Positions 7,946 to 15,774 of a stretch of DNA of 29,425 bases are shown piece by piece (position 1 is the first letter of the stretch; every line of letters starts with the position of its first letter). Source of the DNA: CAZMFZ01 sp964565665. GTDB taxonomy: Bacteria > Bacteroidota > Bacteroidia > Cytophagales > UBA9547. The position numbers were made by a program, and so were the translations under genes. The stretch spans positions 1 through 29,425 of the forward strand of contig CAZMFZ010000034.1 of assembly GCA_964565665.1 (NCBI GenBank), given 5' to 3'. Under the pieces are notes generated by a model, which was given only the letters and a program-made list of their open reading frames with translations, was not told the DNA's origin and did no database searches.

Positions 7946-8569
7946 ATGTCAGGTATCATCGGCAAAAAAATTGGAATGACAAGCTACTACAGCAAAGAGG
8001 ACGCAAAATCTATTCCTTGCACGCTAGTTGAAGCTGGTCCAATTGTGGTAACACAAGTTAAAACGAAAGAGTCTGACGGATATAGTGCTATTCAGGTAGC
8101 CTATGGTGCAGCGAAGAAAAAAAATACTACCAATTCGGTACAAGGTCACTTGAAAAAATCAGGTATTGAGGCAGCCCAAAGAATTATTGAATTCCGCGAT
8201 GCTGAAGGCGACTTCAAAGTAGGTCAGGTGGTGAAGTTGGAAGAAATATTGGCTGAAGGCGATTTTGTAGATGCAGTAGGTGATTCTAAAGGAAAAGGAT
8301 TTCAAGGTGTAGTAAAGAGATATAATTTTGGAGGAGTTGGTGGTCAGACTCATGGTCAGCACAATAGACTTCGTCATCCGGGTTCTATTGGTGCATGTTC
8401 TTTTCCTTCAAGAGTACTTCCTGGCATGAGAATGGGAGGTCGTATGGGAAACCAAAGAACTACTATTCAAAACCTAAAAGTAGTAAAAATATATCCTGAG
8501 AAAAACTTAGTATTAATAAGTGGTTCTATTCCAGGTGCTAACAATTCGATAGTTTATTTAGAGAAATAA
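7946..8569 (+). CDS. rplC: 50S ribosomal protein L3
   Basis: 207 residues, standard length. Binds the 3' end of 23S rRNA and reaches toward the peptidyl-transferase centre. Markers: GIIGKKIGMTSYY at the start, GDSKGKGFQGVVKRYNFGG, THGQHNRLRHPGSIGAC and GMRMGGRMGNQRTT. The glutamine that PrmB methylates in E. coli L3 is not in the corresponding GSIG loop here, which reads GSIGACSFPSR. It is the first gene of the cluster; the usual upstream neighbour, rpsJ, is absent. Confidence 0.98.
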   Translation: MSGIIGKKIGMTSYYSKEDAKSIPCTLVEAGPIVVTQVKTKESDGYSAIQVAYGAAKKKNTTNSVQGHLKKSGIEAAQRIIEFRDAEGDFKVGQVVKLEEILAEGDFVDAVGDSKGKGFQGVVKRYNFGGVGGQTHGQHNRLRHPGSIGACSFPSRVLPGMRMGGRMGNQRTTIQNLKVVKIYPEKNLVLISGSIPGANNSIVYLEK

Positions 8570-8573
8570 GATA

Positions 8574-9194
8574 ATGGAGCTTAGTGTATATAGTATAGGT
8601 GGGCAGGCTACCAGCAAAAAAGTAAAGCTATCTGACGAGGTGTTCGCTATTGAACCCAACGAACATGCAGTTTACTTAGATGTGAAACAGTATTTGGCCA
8701 ACCAAAGACAAGGAACTCACAAAACGAAAGAAAGACCTGATGTAAATTACTCTACCAGAAAAATGCTTAAGCAAAAAGGTACAGGTGGTGCACGTCATGG
8801 GAGTAGAAAAGCAAATATTTATGTAGGTGGGGCTAGAGTATTTGGTCCACAACCGCGTGACTATAGCTTTAAATTAAATAAAAAATTAAAGGTATTGGCA
8901 AGAAAGTCTATACTTTCTGCTAAAGCAAAAGATAGTCAGATCACAGTAGTGGAAGATTTTACTTTTGAAGCACCGAAAACAAAATCATATTTAGAATTTT
9001 TGAATGCATTTTCATTCGCAAGCAAAAAGACATTATTGATTTTACCTGATGTAAATATTAACGTTGTGTTGTCGGGAAGAAATATTCCAAACGCTAAAAT
9101 AGTATCTGCTGATTTAGTAAATACTTATGATTTAGTTAACTCAGATGTTATATTTCTTGCTGAGTCTGCTGTTCAAAAATTAAACGAATTGTAA
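8574..9194 (+). CDS. rplD: 50S ribosomal protein L4
   Basis: 206 residues. The globular domain carries the long basic loop that lines the peptide exit tunnel: NYSTRKMLKQKGTGGARHG followed by VGGARVFGPQPRDY. In E. coli L4 also represses the S10 operon through the leader and RNase E; the short leader here makes that route doubtful. Four bases after rplC. Confidence 0.98.
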   Translation: MELSVYSIGGQATSKKVKLSDEVFAIEPNEHAVYLDVKQYLANQRQGTHKTKERPDVNYSTRKMLKQKGTGGARHGSRKANIYVGGARVFGPQPRDYSFKLNKKLKVLARKSILSAKAKDSQITVVEDFTFEAPKTKSYLEFLNAFSFASKKTLLILPDVNINVVLSGRNIPNAKIVSADLVNTYDLVNSDVIFLAESAVQKLNEL

Positions 9195-9198
9195 TACG

Positions 9199-9486
9199 AT
9201 GGAAGTGTTAATCAAGCCTCTCGTTACGGAGAAAGTTACAGCCCTAAATGATAAGGGAGTTTATGGCTTCATTGTCGATAAAAAAGCCAATAAAGTTGAA
9301 ATTAAGAAAGCAGTTGAGAAGGCTTATAATGTGAATGTGGATGCTGTTAATACATTAATTACGTCTTCTAAACAGAAATCTAGAAGTACTAAAAAATCTT
9401 TTCTAAGCGGTAGAACTAGCTCAATAAAAAAAGCTTTTGTTACCCTAGCGAAAGGCGAAGTTATTGATTTCTATAGCAGTATATAA
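9199..9486 (+). CDS. rplW: 50S ribosomal protein L23
   Basis: 95 residues. L23 sits at the tunnel exit and docks trigger factor and SRP. The opening VLIKPLVTEKVTAL and the block YGFIVDKKANKVEIKKAVEKAYNV are diagnostic. A Lys/Ser-rich loop (TSSKQKSRSTKKSF) replaces the usual tunnel loop. Four bases after rplD. Confidence 0.97.
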   Translation: MEVLIKPLVTEKVTALNDKGVYGFIVDKKANKVEIKKAVEKAYNVNVDAVNTLITSSKQKSRSTKKSFLSGRTSSIKKAFVTLAKGEVIDFYSSI

Positions 9487-9488
9487 TC

Positions 9489-10313
9489 ATGGCGATAAAA
9501 AAATTAAGACCGACTACTCCCGGACAAAGACATAGGTTAGCTCCTACTTTTGATGAGATTACAGCTTCAAAACCTGAAAAATCTTTGATAGCTAAGAAAA
9601 CCAAAACTGGTGGCAGAAATAGCGAAGGTGCTATGACTATGCGTTACATTGGTGGTGGTCACAAGCAGGCTTACAGGATTATTGATTTCAAAAGAGATAA
9701 AGATAATATTCCTGCTATCGTAAAGTCAATAGAGTATGATCCTAATAGAACCGCTCGTATTGCTCTTCTTTACTATGTAGATGGAGAAAAAAGATATATT
9801 ATTGCTCCAAAAGGATTGAAAGTTGGTCAGACCGTATTGTCTGGTAAAGGAGTTCCTCCGGAATTAGGTAATGCCTTGACATTGTCTGAAATACCTTTGG
9901 GTACATTTATTCACAATGTTGAATTGAAACCTGGTAATGGGGCTAGTTTGGCAAGGAGTGCCGGTTCATCAGCTCAATTGGTGGCTCGTGAGGAAAAATA
10001 TGCTACTATCAAATTGCCTTCCGGTGAATTGAGATTGGTTTTATTGACTTGTAAAGCAACTGTTGGTACAGTTTCAAACGAAGATCATATCAATCTTTCT
10101 GTAGGTAAAGCTGGGAGAAATAGATGGAAAGGTATTAGACCAAGAGTAAGAGGCGTAGCAATGAATCCTGTAGATCACCCAATGGGTGGTGGTGAAGGTA
10201 GAGCTTCAGGTGGTCAGCCTCGTTCTCGCAAAGGACTTTATTCAAGAGGTCTTAAAACAAGGACACCTAAAAAATATTCTAATTCATTTATAATAAGTAA
10301 GAGAACTAAATAA
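9489..10313 (+). CDS. rplB: 50S ribosomal protein L2
   Basis: 274 residues, full length. L2 is needed for subunit joining and peptidyl transfer. The C-terminal block NPVDHPMGGGEGRASGG contains His230, equivalent to the essential E. coli His229. The N-terminal RPTTPGQRHR and the RYIGGGHKQAYRIIDFKRDK stretch are typical. Two bases after rplW. Confidence 0.99.
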   Translation: MAIKKLRPTTPGQRHRLAPTFDEITASKPEKSLIAKKTKTGGRNSEGAMTMRYIGGGHKQAYRIIDFKRDKDNIPAIVKSIEYDPNRTARIALLYYVDGEKRYIIAPKGLKVGQTVLSGKGVPPELGNALTLSEIPLGTFIHNVELKPGNGASLARSAGSSAQLVAREEKYATIKLPSGELRLVLLTCKATVGTVSNEDHINLSVGKAGRNRWKGIRPRVRGVAMNPVDHPMGGGEGRASGGQPRSRKGLYSRGLKTRTPKKYSNSFIISKRTK

Positions 10314-10314
10314 G

Positions 10315-10590
10315 ATGGGTCGTTCATTAAAAAAAGGTCCGTATATTGATTTCAGACTAGCTGCTAAAGTCGATAAAATAAACGAAACAGGGAAAAAGAC
10401 TGTAGTGAAAACGTGGTCGCGTAGATCAATGATTAGCCCTGATTTTGTTGGACATACTTTTGCTGTTCATAATGGCAATAAATTTATACCGGTGTTTTGC
10501 ACCGAAAATATGGTAGGTCATAAATTAGGCGAGTTCGCACCTACTAGAAATTTTAGAGGACACGCTGCTAAGAAAGATAAAGGCAAATAA
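10315..10590 (+). CDS. rpsS: 30S ribosomal protein S19
   Basis: 91 residues. Head protein of the small subunit that forms a complex with S13 near the A site. Markers: MGRSLKKGPYID, TWSRRSMISPDFVGHTFAVH and MVGHKLGEFAPTRNFRGHA. It starts one base after the rplB stop, so translation is probably coupled. Confidence 0.98.
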   Translation: MGRSLKKGPYIDFRLAAKVDKINETGKKTVVKTWSRRSMISPDFVGHTFAVHNGNKFIPVFCTENMVGHKLGEFAPTRNFRGHAAKKDKGK

Positions 10591-10598
10591 GAATATAA

Positions 10599-10967
10599 AT
10601 GGAAGCTAGAGCAATCTTAAAAAATGTGCCAACTTCACCTAGAAAGATGCGCTTAGTCGTTGATTTGGTGAGAGGAAAAGATGTAAATCAGGCATTGGCT
10701 ATCTTGAAATTTCAAAGCAAAGTTGGTGCAGAGTATTTGCATAAATTGGTGCTTTCAGCAGTTTCAAACTGGCAACAAGGCAATCCAGATGAAAGAGTTG
10801 AAGAAGCTGATTTGTTTGTGAAGACTATCTTTGTTGATGGTGGTAGAATGTTGAAAAGAATGCGTCCTGCTCCACAAGGTAGAGGTCACAGGATTAGAAA
10901 AAGGTCAAATCATATCACTGTAGTTTTAGATAGTAAAGTATCAGCTGCTGTTGAAGAAGAAGCTTAA
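10599..10967 (+). CDS. rplV: 50S ribosomal protein L22
   Basis: 122 residues. L22 contacts all domains of 23S rRNA, and its hairpin lines the exit tunnel; here the hairpin is GGRMLKRMRPAPQGRGHRIR, the site of macrolide-resistance changes in other bacteria. It begins with NVPTSPRKMRLVVDLVRGK. An acidic end, AAVEEEA, extends past the usual C-terminus. A 38-base gap follows before rpsC. Confidence 0.98.
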   Translation: MEARAILKNVPTSPRKMRLVVDLVRGKDVNQALAILKFQSKVGAEYLHKLVLSAVSNWQQGNPDERVEEADLFVKTIFVDGGRMLKRMRPAPQGRGHRIRKRSNHITVVLDSKVSAAVEEEA

Positions 10968-11005
10968 TCAATAGAATCGAAAAACGAAACATATAGACAA
11001 TCGAA

Positions 11006-11848
11006 ATGGGAACTAAAACGAATCCTGTAGGTTTAAGGTTAGGCATAGTAAGAGGTTGGGACTCAAGCTGGTACGGTGGTAAAAATTTTGCTGACAAACT
11101 TATCGAAGATGAGAAAATCAGAAAATATGTACTTGCACGTATACCTAAAGCTGGAATTGCAAAAATTATAGTAGAGAGAACTATAAAAAGAATTATCCTT
11201 ACTATTAATACAGCTCGTCCGGGTGTTGTAATTGGTAAAGGTGGAGGTGAAGTTGATAAGATAAAGGAAGAACTCAAGTCAATTACAGATAAGGATGTTC
11301 AAATAAACATTTTTGAAGTTAAGCGTCCCGAGTTAGATGCAAAATTGGTGGGTGAATCTATCGCTCAGCAAATTGAGGCTCGTATTTCTTATAAAAGAGC
11401 AATGAAACAAGCTATTGCTTCTGCAATGAGAGTTGGTGCTCAAGGGATTAAAATAAAAGTATCTGGTCGATTGGGTGGTGCTGAGATGGCTCGCTCAGAA
11501 GGTTATAAAGAAGGTCGTGTGCCTTTGCATACCCTTCGTGCTGATATTGATTATGCAATTACCGAAGCTCAAACAGTTTATGGTAAAATAGGAATTAAAG
11601 TTTGGATTTTCAAAGGTGAAGTTTTCGGTAAGAGAGACCTCTCTCCTAATGTAGGCTTAGCCGCAGCTCAAGCAGGAGCTGCAGGTGATACCCCAAGAGG
11701 TGATAGGAGAAACGAAAGAGAAGAAAGAGGTGGGCGTGGTGGCGACAGAAGAAGAAATGATGATGGTGCTTCTGATACTAAAGGTGCAAAACCTGGTCCA
11801 GGAGGTGCAGCCAACAGAGGAAAGAGTAATAACAACAGAAGAAGATAA
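11006..11848 (+). CDS. rpsC: 30S ribosomal protein S3 with Arg/Gly-rich tail
   Basis: 280 residues against about 220-230 in most bacteria. The N-terminal KH domain has the GVVIGKGGGEVDKI loop, and the C-terminal S3 domain has RLGGAEMARSEGYKEGRVPL. S3 forms part of the mRNA entry tunnel with helicase activity. From about residue 223 a 58-residue low-complexity tail follows, rich in Arg, Gly, Asp and Asn (EERGGRGGDRRRN and GPGGAANRGK, ending NNNRRR). Tails of this kind occur in Bacteroidota S3. It probably lies on the solvent side near the mRNA entry; its role is unknown. Confidence 0.98.
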   Translation: MGTKTNPVGLRLGIVRGWDSSWYGGKNFADKLIEDEKIRKYVLARIPKAGIAKIIVERTIKRIILTINTARPGVVIGKGGGEVDKIKEELKSITDKDVQINIFEVKRPELDAKLVGESIAQQIEARISYKRAMKQAIASAMRVGAQGIKIKVSGRLGGAEMARSEGYKEGRVPLHTLRADIDYAITEAQTVYGKIGIKVWIFKGEVFGKRDLSPNVGLAAAQAGAAGDTPRGDRRNEREERGGRGGDRRRNDDGASDTKGAKPGPGGAANRGKSNNNRRR

Positions 11849-11868
11849 CAGTAAAAGCTTAATACGCT

Positions 11869-12288
11869 ATGCTTCAGCCAAAAAAAACTAATTATAGAAA
11901 GACACAGAAAGGCAGAATTAAAGGTATTGCTACCAGAGGTTTCTCCATCAGTTTCGGACAGTTTGCTTTGAAAGTTTTAGAACCTGGTTTTATTACGGCA
12001 AGGCAAATTGAAGCAGCCAGGGTTGCTTTATCAAGAGGAATGCAACGTCAAGGTAACATTTGGGTAAGGGTATTTCCTGACAAACCAATGACTAAAAAAC
12101 CAGCTGAGGTTCGTATGGGTAAGGGTAAGGGTGCTCCAGAATATTGGGTAGTGCCAGTTAAGCCTGGAACAATATTATTTGAAGCAGGTGGCGTTTCATT
12201 AGACCTAGCTAATGAGGCATTGCGTCTTGCTGCACAGAAATTGCCTTTGAAAGTGAAATTTATTTCTAAACACGATTTCGTAGCTTAA
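11869..12288 (+). CDS. rplP: 50S ribosomal protein L16
   Basis: 139 residues. L16 organises the A-site region of the large subunit. Markers: KTQKGRIKGIATRG, QIEAARVALSRGMQRQG, VRMGKGKGAPEYWV and the final APEYW/VKPG segment. The ATG at 11869 lies 20 bases after rpsC and gives the family start MLQPKKTNYRK. Confidence 0.98.
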   Translation: MLQPKKTNYRKTQKGRIKGIATRGFSISFGQFALKVLEPGFITARQIEAARVALSRGMQRQGNIWVRVFPDKPMTKKPAEVRMGKGKGAPEYWVVPVKPGTILFEAGGVSLDLANEALRLAAQKLPLKVKFISKHDFVA

Positions 12289-12290
12289 TT

Positions 12291-12491
12291 ATGGCCACAA
12301 AGTATAAGGATATAGTACTGTTAAACAACGAAGAGTTAGCAGACAAGATAAGAGCAGAGAGAGATTTATTGGGTCGTATCAGATTTGCCCATGCAGTTTC
12401 TCCTATTGAAAATCCTATGAAAATTAGGGCTTCACGTAGGTTGATTGCTCAATTGAGTACTGAACTTACAAAAAGAACCAAAATAGCATAG
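12291..12491 (+). CDS. rpmC: 50S ribosomal protein L29
   Basis: 66 residues, normal length. Helical-hairpin protein beside L23 at the tunnel exit. The family pattern is seen in NNEELADKIRAERDLLGRIR and NPMKIRASRRLIAQLSTEL. Two bases after rplP and four before rpsQ. Confidence 0.97.
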   Translation: MATKYKDIVLLNNEELADKIRAERDLLGRIRFAHAVSPIENPMKIRASRRLIAQLSTELTKRTKIA

Positions 12492-12495
12492 TAAA

Positions 12496-12852
12496 ATGGC
12501 AGAAACAGAAGAAATATCAACAGTTGGTTCAGAAGCGAAAGTAGCTGATTCACCAAAAGTAGTTACATCACAAGTATCAGATGTTGCATTACTTGAAGAA
12601 GGTAGAAATTTAAGAAAAGCCAGAGTTGGCAAAGTTGTTAGCAATAAAATGGAAAAATCGATAGTGGTTTCTATCGATAGAAAAACCAAGCACCCAAAAT
12701 ACGGGAAATTTGTTAACAAGACTAAAAAGTTTGTCGCTCATGATGAAACCAACCAATGTGGAATTGGTGATATAGTTGAAATCATGGAGACTAGACCTTT
12801 GAGTAAAACAAAAAGGTGGAGATTGGTTCAAATTATTGAAAAAGCGAAATAA
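12496..12852 (+). CDS. rpsQ: 30S ribosomal protein S17 with acidic N-terminal extension
   Basis: 118 residues; most S17 proteins have 80-90. The core OB-fold starts near residue 35 (GRNLRKARVGKVVSNKMEKS) and contains HPKYGKFVNKTKKFVAHDE and IMETRPLSKTKRW. Residues 1-34 form an extra segment rich in Glu, Ser, Val and Asp. No ATG, GTG or TTG lies between residue 2 and the start of the core, so the long form is the only simple reading. S17 is a primary 16S rRNA binder; the job of the extension is unknown. Confidence 0.97.
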   Translation: MAETEEISTVGSEAKVADSPKVVTSQVSDVALLEEGRNLRKARVGKVVSNKMEKSIVVSIDRKTKHPKYGKFVNKTKKFVAHDETNQCGIGDIVEIMETRPLSKTKRWRLVQIIEKAK

Positions 12853-12854
12853 CA

Positions 12855-13223
12855 ATGGTACAGCAAGAATCTAGATTAAGCGTTGCAGATAACAGTGGTG
12901 CAAAAGAAGTACTTTGTATCAGAGTTTTGGGTGGTACTAGAAAAAGATATGCTTCTGTGGGTGACAAAATAGTAGTAACTGTAAAGTCTGCTCTTTCTTC
13001 AAGTAGCATGAAAAAAGGTACTGTGTCAAAGGCTGTAGTAGTAAGAACAAAAAAGGAAGTAAGACGTAAAGATGGTACTTACATTCGTTTTGAAGACAAC
13101 GCTGCTGTATTATTAAATGCAGCGGATGAGCCAAGAGGAACGCGTATTTTCGGTCCTGTGGCTCGTGAATTAAGAGAAAAACAATTCATGAAGATTATTT
13201 CTCTTGCACCTGAGGTTTTATAA
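12855..13223 (+). CDS. rplN: 50S ribosomal protein L14
   Basis: 122 residues, exact family length. L14 forms an intersubunit bridge and is the site of RsfS silencing. Markers: MVQQESRLSVADNSGAKE, CIRVLGGTRKRYASVGD, RRKDGTYIRFEDNAAVLL and RGTRIFGPVARELR. Two bases after rpsQ. Confidence 0.99.
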   Translation: MVQQESRLSVADNSGAKEVLCIRVLGGTRKRYASVGDKIVVTVKSALSSSSMKKGTVSKAVVVRTKKEVRRKDGTYIRFEDNAAVLLNAADEPRGTRIFGPVARELREKQFMKIISLAPEVL

Positions 13224-13241
13224 TATTAGTAGCAGTCGACA

Positions 13242-13556
13242 ATGGCAAAGCAAAGTATAAAAAAAGGAGATAAAGTAATGGTAATTGCAGGTAATGCACG
13301 GGGAAAAGTATCCACCGTATTGCAAGTAATGCCAAAGGAATCTAAAATATTGGTAGAAGGTGTGAACAAAGTTAAACGTCACTTAAAGCCTACTTCTCAA
13401 AACCCAAGTGGTTCTATCTTAGAAAAAGAATTGCCCATTAATGTTAGTAATGTATCATTAGTGGATGGAAATGGCCAGCCTACAAGAGTTGGCCACAGAG
13501 TAAATAAAGATGGAAATACAGAAAGGTTTAGTGTAAAAACCGGAAACGTTATATAA
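13242..13556 (+). CDS. rplX: 50S ribosomal protein L24
   Basis: 104 residues. Assembly initiator of the large subunit with a KOW motif (KKGDKVMVIAGNARGKVSTV), followed by VEGVNKVKRHLKPT. Lies 18 bases after rplN and two before rplE. Confidence 0.97.
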   Translation: MAKQSIKKGDKVMVIAGNARGKVSTVLQVMPKESKILVEGVNKVKRHLKPTSQNPSGSILEKELPINVSNVSLVDGNGQPTRVGHRVNKDGNTERFSVKTGNVI

Positions 13557-13558
13557 AA

Positions 13559-14113
13559 ATGGCAGCACCACGTTTTAAAGAAGTTTATCTAAAGGAAGTT
13601 ATTCCTGCATTGCAAGCCAAATTTGGCTATAAAAATGTAATGCAAGTTCCAAAAGTTACCAAGATTTGTGTGAACAAAGGTATTGGTGCAGCAGTAGCAG
13701 ATAAGAAGTTGGTTGATATAGGAGTTGAAGAGTTATCTCAGATTACTGGTCAAAAAGCAGTTCCCACAAAATCTAAAAAAGCTATTTCCAACTTCAAACT
13801 GAGGGAAAATATGCCAATTGGAGCAAAGGTTACTTTACGTGGAGATAAAATGTATGAGTTTATGGATAGATTAACTTCTATTGCTCTGCCTCGTGTGAGA
13901 GATTTTAAAGGTATAAATGATAAAGGCTTTGATGGAAGAGGGAACTATACTTTAGGTGTAAAAGAGCAAATTATTTTTCCTGAAATTAGTATTGACAAAA
14001 TTACTAAAATATCAGGAATGGATATAACATTTGTTACTACGGCTCAAACTGATGAAGAGAGCCTTGAATTATTGAAATTATTTGGTTTACCATTTGCTAA
14101 TCAAAAAAAATAA
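13559..14113 (+). CDS. rplE: 50S ribosomal protein L5
   Basis: 184 residues. Binds 5S rRNA and touches the P-site tRNA. Markers: MQVPKVTKICVNKGIG, ELSQITGQKAVPTKSKKAIS, FKLRENMPIGAKVTLRGDKM and the end, GMDITFVTTAQTDEE. It runs close to rpsN with a five-base gap. Confidence 0.98.
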   Translation: MAAPRFKEVYLKEVIPALQAKFGYKNVMQVPKVTKICVNKGIGAAVADKKLVDIGVEELSQITGQKAVPTKSKKAISNFKLRENMPIGAKVTLRGDKMYEFMDRLTSIALPRVRDFKGINDKGFDGRGNYTLGVKEQIIFPEISIDKITKISGMDITFVTTAQTDEESLELLKLFGLPFANQKK

Positions 14114-14118
14114 TATAA

Positions 14119-14388
14119 ATGGCTAAGGAATCAGTAAAGGCTCGTGAAGTAAAAAGAGTGAAGCTTGTTGCCCGTTATGCTGCAAAAAGAAAAGCTTTAA
14201 AAGAAGCAGGTGACTATTTGGGACTTGACAAATTGCCTAAAAATGCCAATCCTATCAGATTGCATAATCGTTGCAAATTATCAGGCAGACCAAGAGGTTA
14301 TATGAGAAAGTTTGGAATTTGCAGAAATCAGTTCAGACTTTTGGCTAATGAAGGTAAAATACCAGGATTAACAAAAGCAAGTTGGTAA
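14119..14388 (+). CDS. rpsN: 30S ribosomal protein S14, long zinc-free form
   Basis: 89 residues. The long form lacks the two CxxC zinc knuckles of the short form; the matching region reads LHNRCKLSGRPRGYMRKFGI. S14 sits in the small-subunit head next to S3 and S10. Being zinc-free it does not depend on zinc supply, as with L36 in this cluster. It is followed by a 49-base gap, the largest in the cluster, which holds a promoter. Confidence 0.97.
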   Translation: MAKESVKAREVKRVKLVARYAAKRKALKEAGDYLGLDKLPKNANPIRLHNRCKLSGRPRGYMRKFGICRNQFRLLANEGKIPGLTKASW

Positions 14389-14411
14389 TTCAAATTATTA
14401 TCATATCTTTG
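14382..14411 (+). promoter_or_regulatory. Internal consensus promoter before rpsH
   Basis: TTG at 14382-14384 (overlapping the rpsN stop region), a 19-base spacer, then TATCTTTG at 14404-14411. This matches TTG-N19-TAnnTTTG fully, at the same spacing as the promoter before rplC. The likely start near 14418 leaves a 20-base leader to rpsH. It would let the rpsH-to-rplQ half be transcribed separately. Confidence 0.65.
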
Positions 14412-14437
14412 CACCCCGTTTCAAAAAAATAGATTAA

Positions 14438-14833
14438 ATGGACTCAATTGGAGATTTCCTGACCAGAATTAGAAACGCCTCAATGGCAGGTCACAGATTG
14501 TTGGAAGTACCTTCTTCTAAATTTAAGAAGGAAATTACAAAAGTATTGTTTGATAAGGGTTATTTGTTGAACTATAAGTTTGAAGATTCTGATGAAAAAC
14601 ATGCTACGATAAAAATAGCATTGAAGTATAATAGTTTGAATAAGAAATCTTCTATTGTTCATATTGAAAGAATCAGCAAACCGGGTTTACGTAAATATGT
14701 AAATCATGATGAGTTGCCAAGGGTATTAAGTGGCTTGGGAATAGCGGTTGTTTCTACATCGAAAGGTCTTATGACTGATAAAGAAGCACGTGATCAGAAA
14801 ATTGGTGGTGAGGTAATTTGTTTTGTATATTAA
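14438..14833 (+). CDS. rpsH: 30S ribosomal protein S8
   Basis: 131 residues. Primary binder of 16S rRNA helix 21 and, in E. coli, repressor of the spc operon. Markers: MDSIGDFLTRIRNASMAGH, RISKPGLRKYVNHDELPRVL, GLGIAVVSTSKGLMTDKEAR and GGEVICFVY. Its ATG lies 27 bases after the internal -7 element. Confidence 0.98.
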   Translation: MDSIGDFLTRIRNASMAGHRLLEVPSSKFKKEITKVLFDKGYLLNYKFEDSDEKHATIKIALKYNSLNKKSSIVHIERISKPGLRKYVNHDELPRVLSGLGIAVVSTSKGLMTDKEARDQKIGGEVICFVY

Positions 14834-14846
14834 TATTTAAAATATA

Positions 14847-15404
14847 ATGTCAAGGATTGGTAAAAAACCTATTTCACTGCCTGAAAAAGTTGAGATTACT
14901 ATAGATATGAGTAATGTTGTAACTGTAAAAGGCCCTAAGGGAACGCTAGTGCAAGCAGTTGATTCTGATTTTAAAATCACTGTTGATGCTAAAGAGTTAG
15001 TGATTGAAAGGCCAACTGAGCAAAAAAGACACAAAGCACTGCATGGTTTATACCGTTCTTTATTGAACAACAATATAGTAGGTGTGAGTACTGGATATAA
15101 ATCTCAGCTTGAATTGGTTGGGGTAGGTTTCAAAGCGGCTAACAATGGAAATTTATTAGAATTAAGCCTAGGTTATTCGCATGGTATTTTCTTTGAAGTG
15201 CCAAGTGAAATAAAAGTAGCAACAATAACTGAGAAAGGTAAAAATCCTACAGTTATTCTTGAAGGTATTGATAAACAGTTGTTGGGTCAAGTTTGTGCTA
15301 AATTGAAATCATTTAGAAAACCAGAACCTTATAAAGGAAAAGGTATTCGCTTTACAGGTGAAGAAATAAGAAGAAAAGCAGGTAAGACATCAGCTAAAAA
15401 ATAA
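14847..15404 (+). CDS. rplF: 50S ribosomal protein L6
   Basis: 185 residues. Two repeated domains; L6 lies at the base of the factor-binding stalk. Markers: MSRIGKKPISLPEKVEI, VTVKGPKGTL, YKSQLELVGVGFKA, LGYSHGIFFEVP and the end, EPYKGKGIRFTGEEIRRKAG. Thirteen bases after rpsH. Confidence 0.98.
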   Translation: MSRIGKKPISLPEKVEITIDMSNVVTVKGPKGTLVQAVDSDFKITVDAKELVIERPTEQKRHKALHGLYRSLLNNNIVGVSTGYKSQLELVGVGFKAANNGNLLELSLGYSHGIFFEVPSEIKVATITEKGKNPTVILEGIDKQLLGQVCAKLKSFRKPEPYKGKGIRFTGEEIRRKAGKTSAKK

Positions 15405-15411
15405 GAAAACC

Positions 15412-15762
15412 ATGTCTGTAGATAAAGCAAGCAGGAGATTAAAAATCAGAACAAAAATTAGAGGTGTTATCTCTGGTGCTTCTGAGAAACCAAGATTAGC
15501 GGTATTTAGAAGTAATTCTGATATATATGCCCAACTGATAGATGACCTTAATGGTGTAACTGTACTTAGTGTTTCCTCAAAAGAATTAAAAGGTACGAAA
15601 GCCCCTAAATTGGAAATATCAAAAGAGGTTGGAAAACTCTTAGCTCAGAAGGCGAAAGACAAAGGAGTTAGTAATGTAGTGTTTGATAGGGGGGGGTACT
15701 TGTACCATGGCAGAATCAAAGCCTTGGCAGAAGGAGCAAGAGAAGGAGGTTTAATTTTCTAA
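15412..15762 (+). CDS. rplR: 50S ribosomal protein L18
   Basis: 116 residues. Binds 5S rRNA with L5. Markers: ASRRLKIRTKIRGVISG, KPRLAVFRSNSDIYAQLIDD and VVFDRGGYLYHGRIKALAEGAREGGL. The codons for Arg-Gly-Gly in FDRGGY are AGG GGG GGG, making an eight-base G tract (15689-15696) that is out of keeping with this AT-rich sequence. Confidence 0.98.
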   Translation: MSVDKASRRLKIRTKIRGVISGASEKPRLAVFRSNSDIYAQLIDDLNGVTVLSVSSKELKGTKAPKLEISKEVGKLLAQKAKDKGVSNVVFDRGGYLYHGRIKALAEGAREGGLIF

Positions 15763-15774
15763 GAAACTTTAGCT

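Noticed and set aside
12496..12600. S17 extension as a start-codon misassignment
   Set aside because: No ATG, GTG or TTG lies between the first codon and the core, so the long start is retained.
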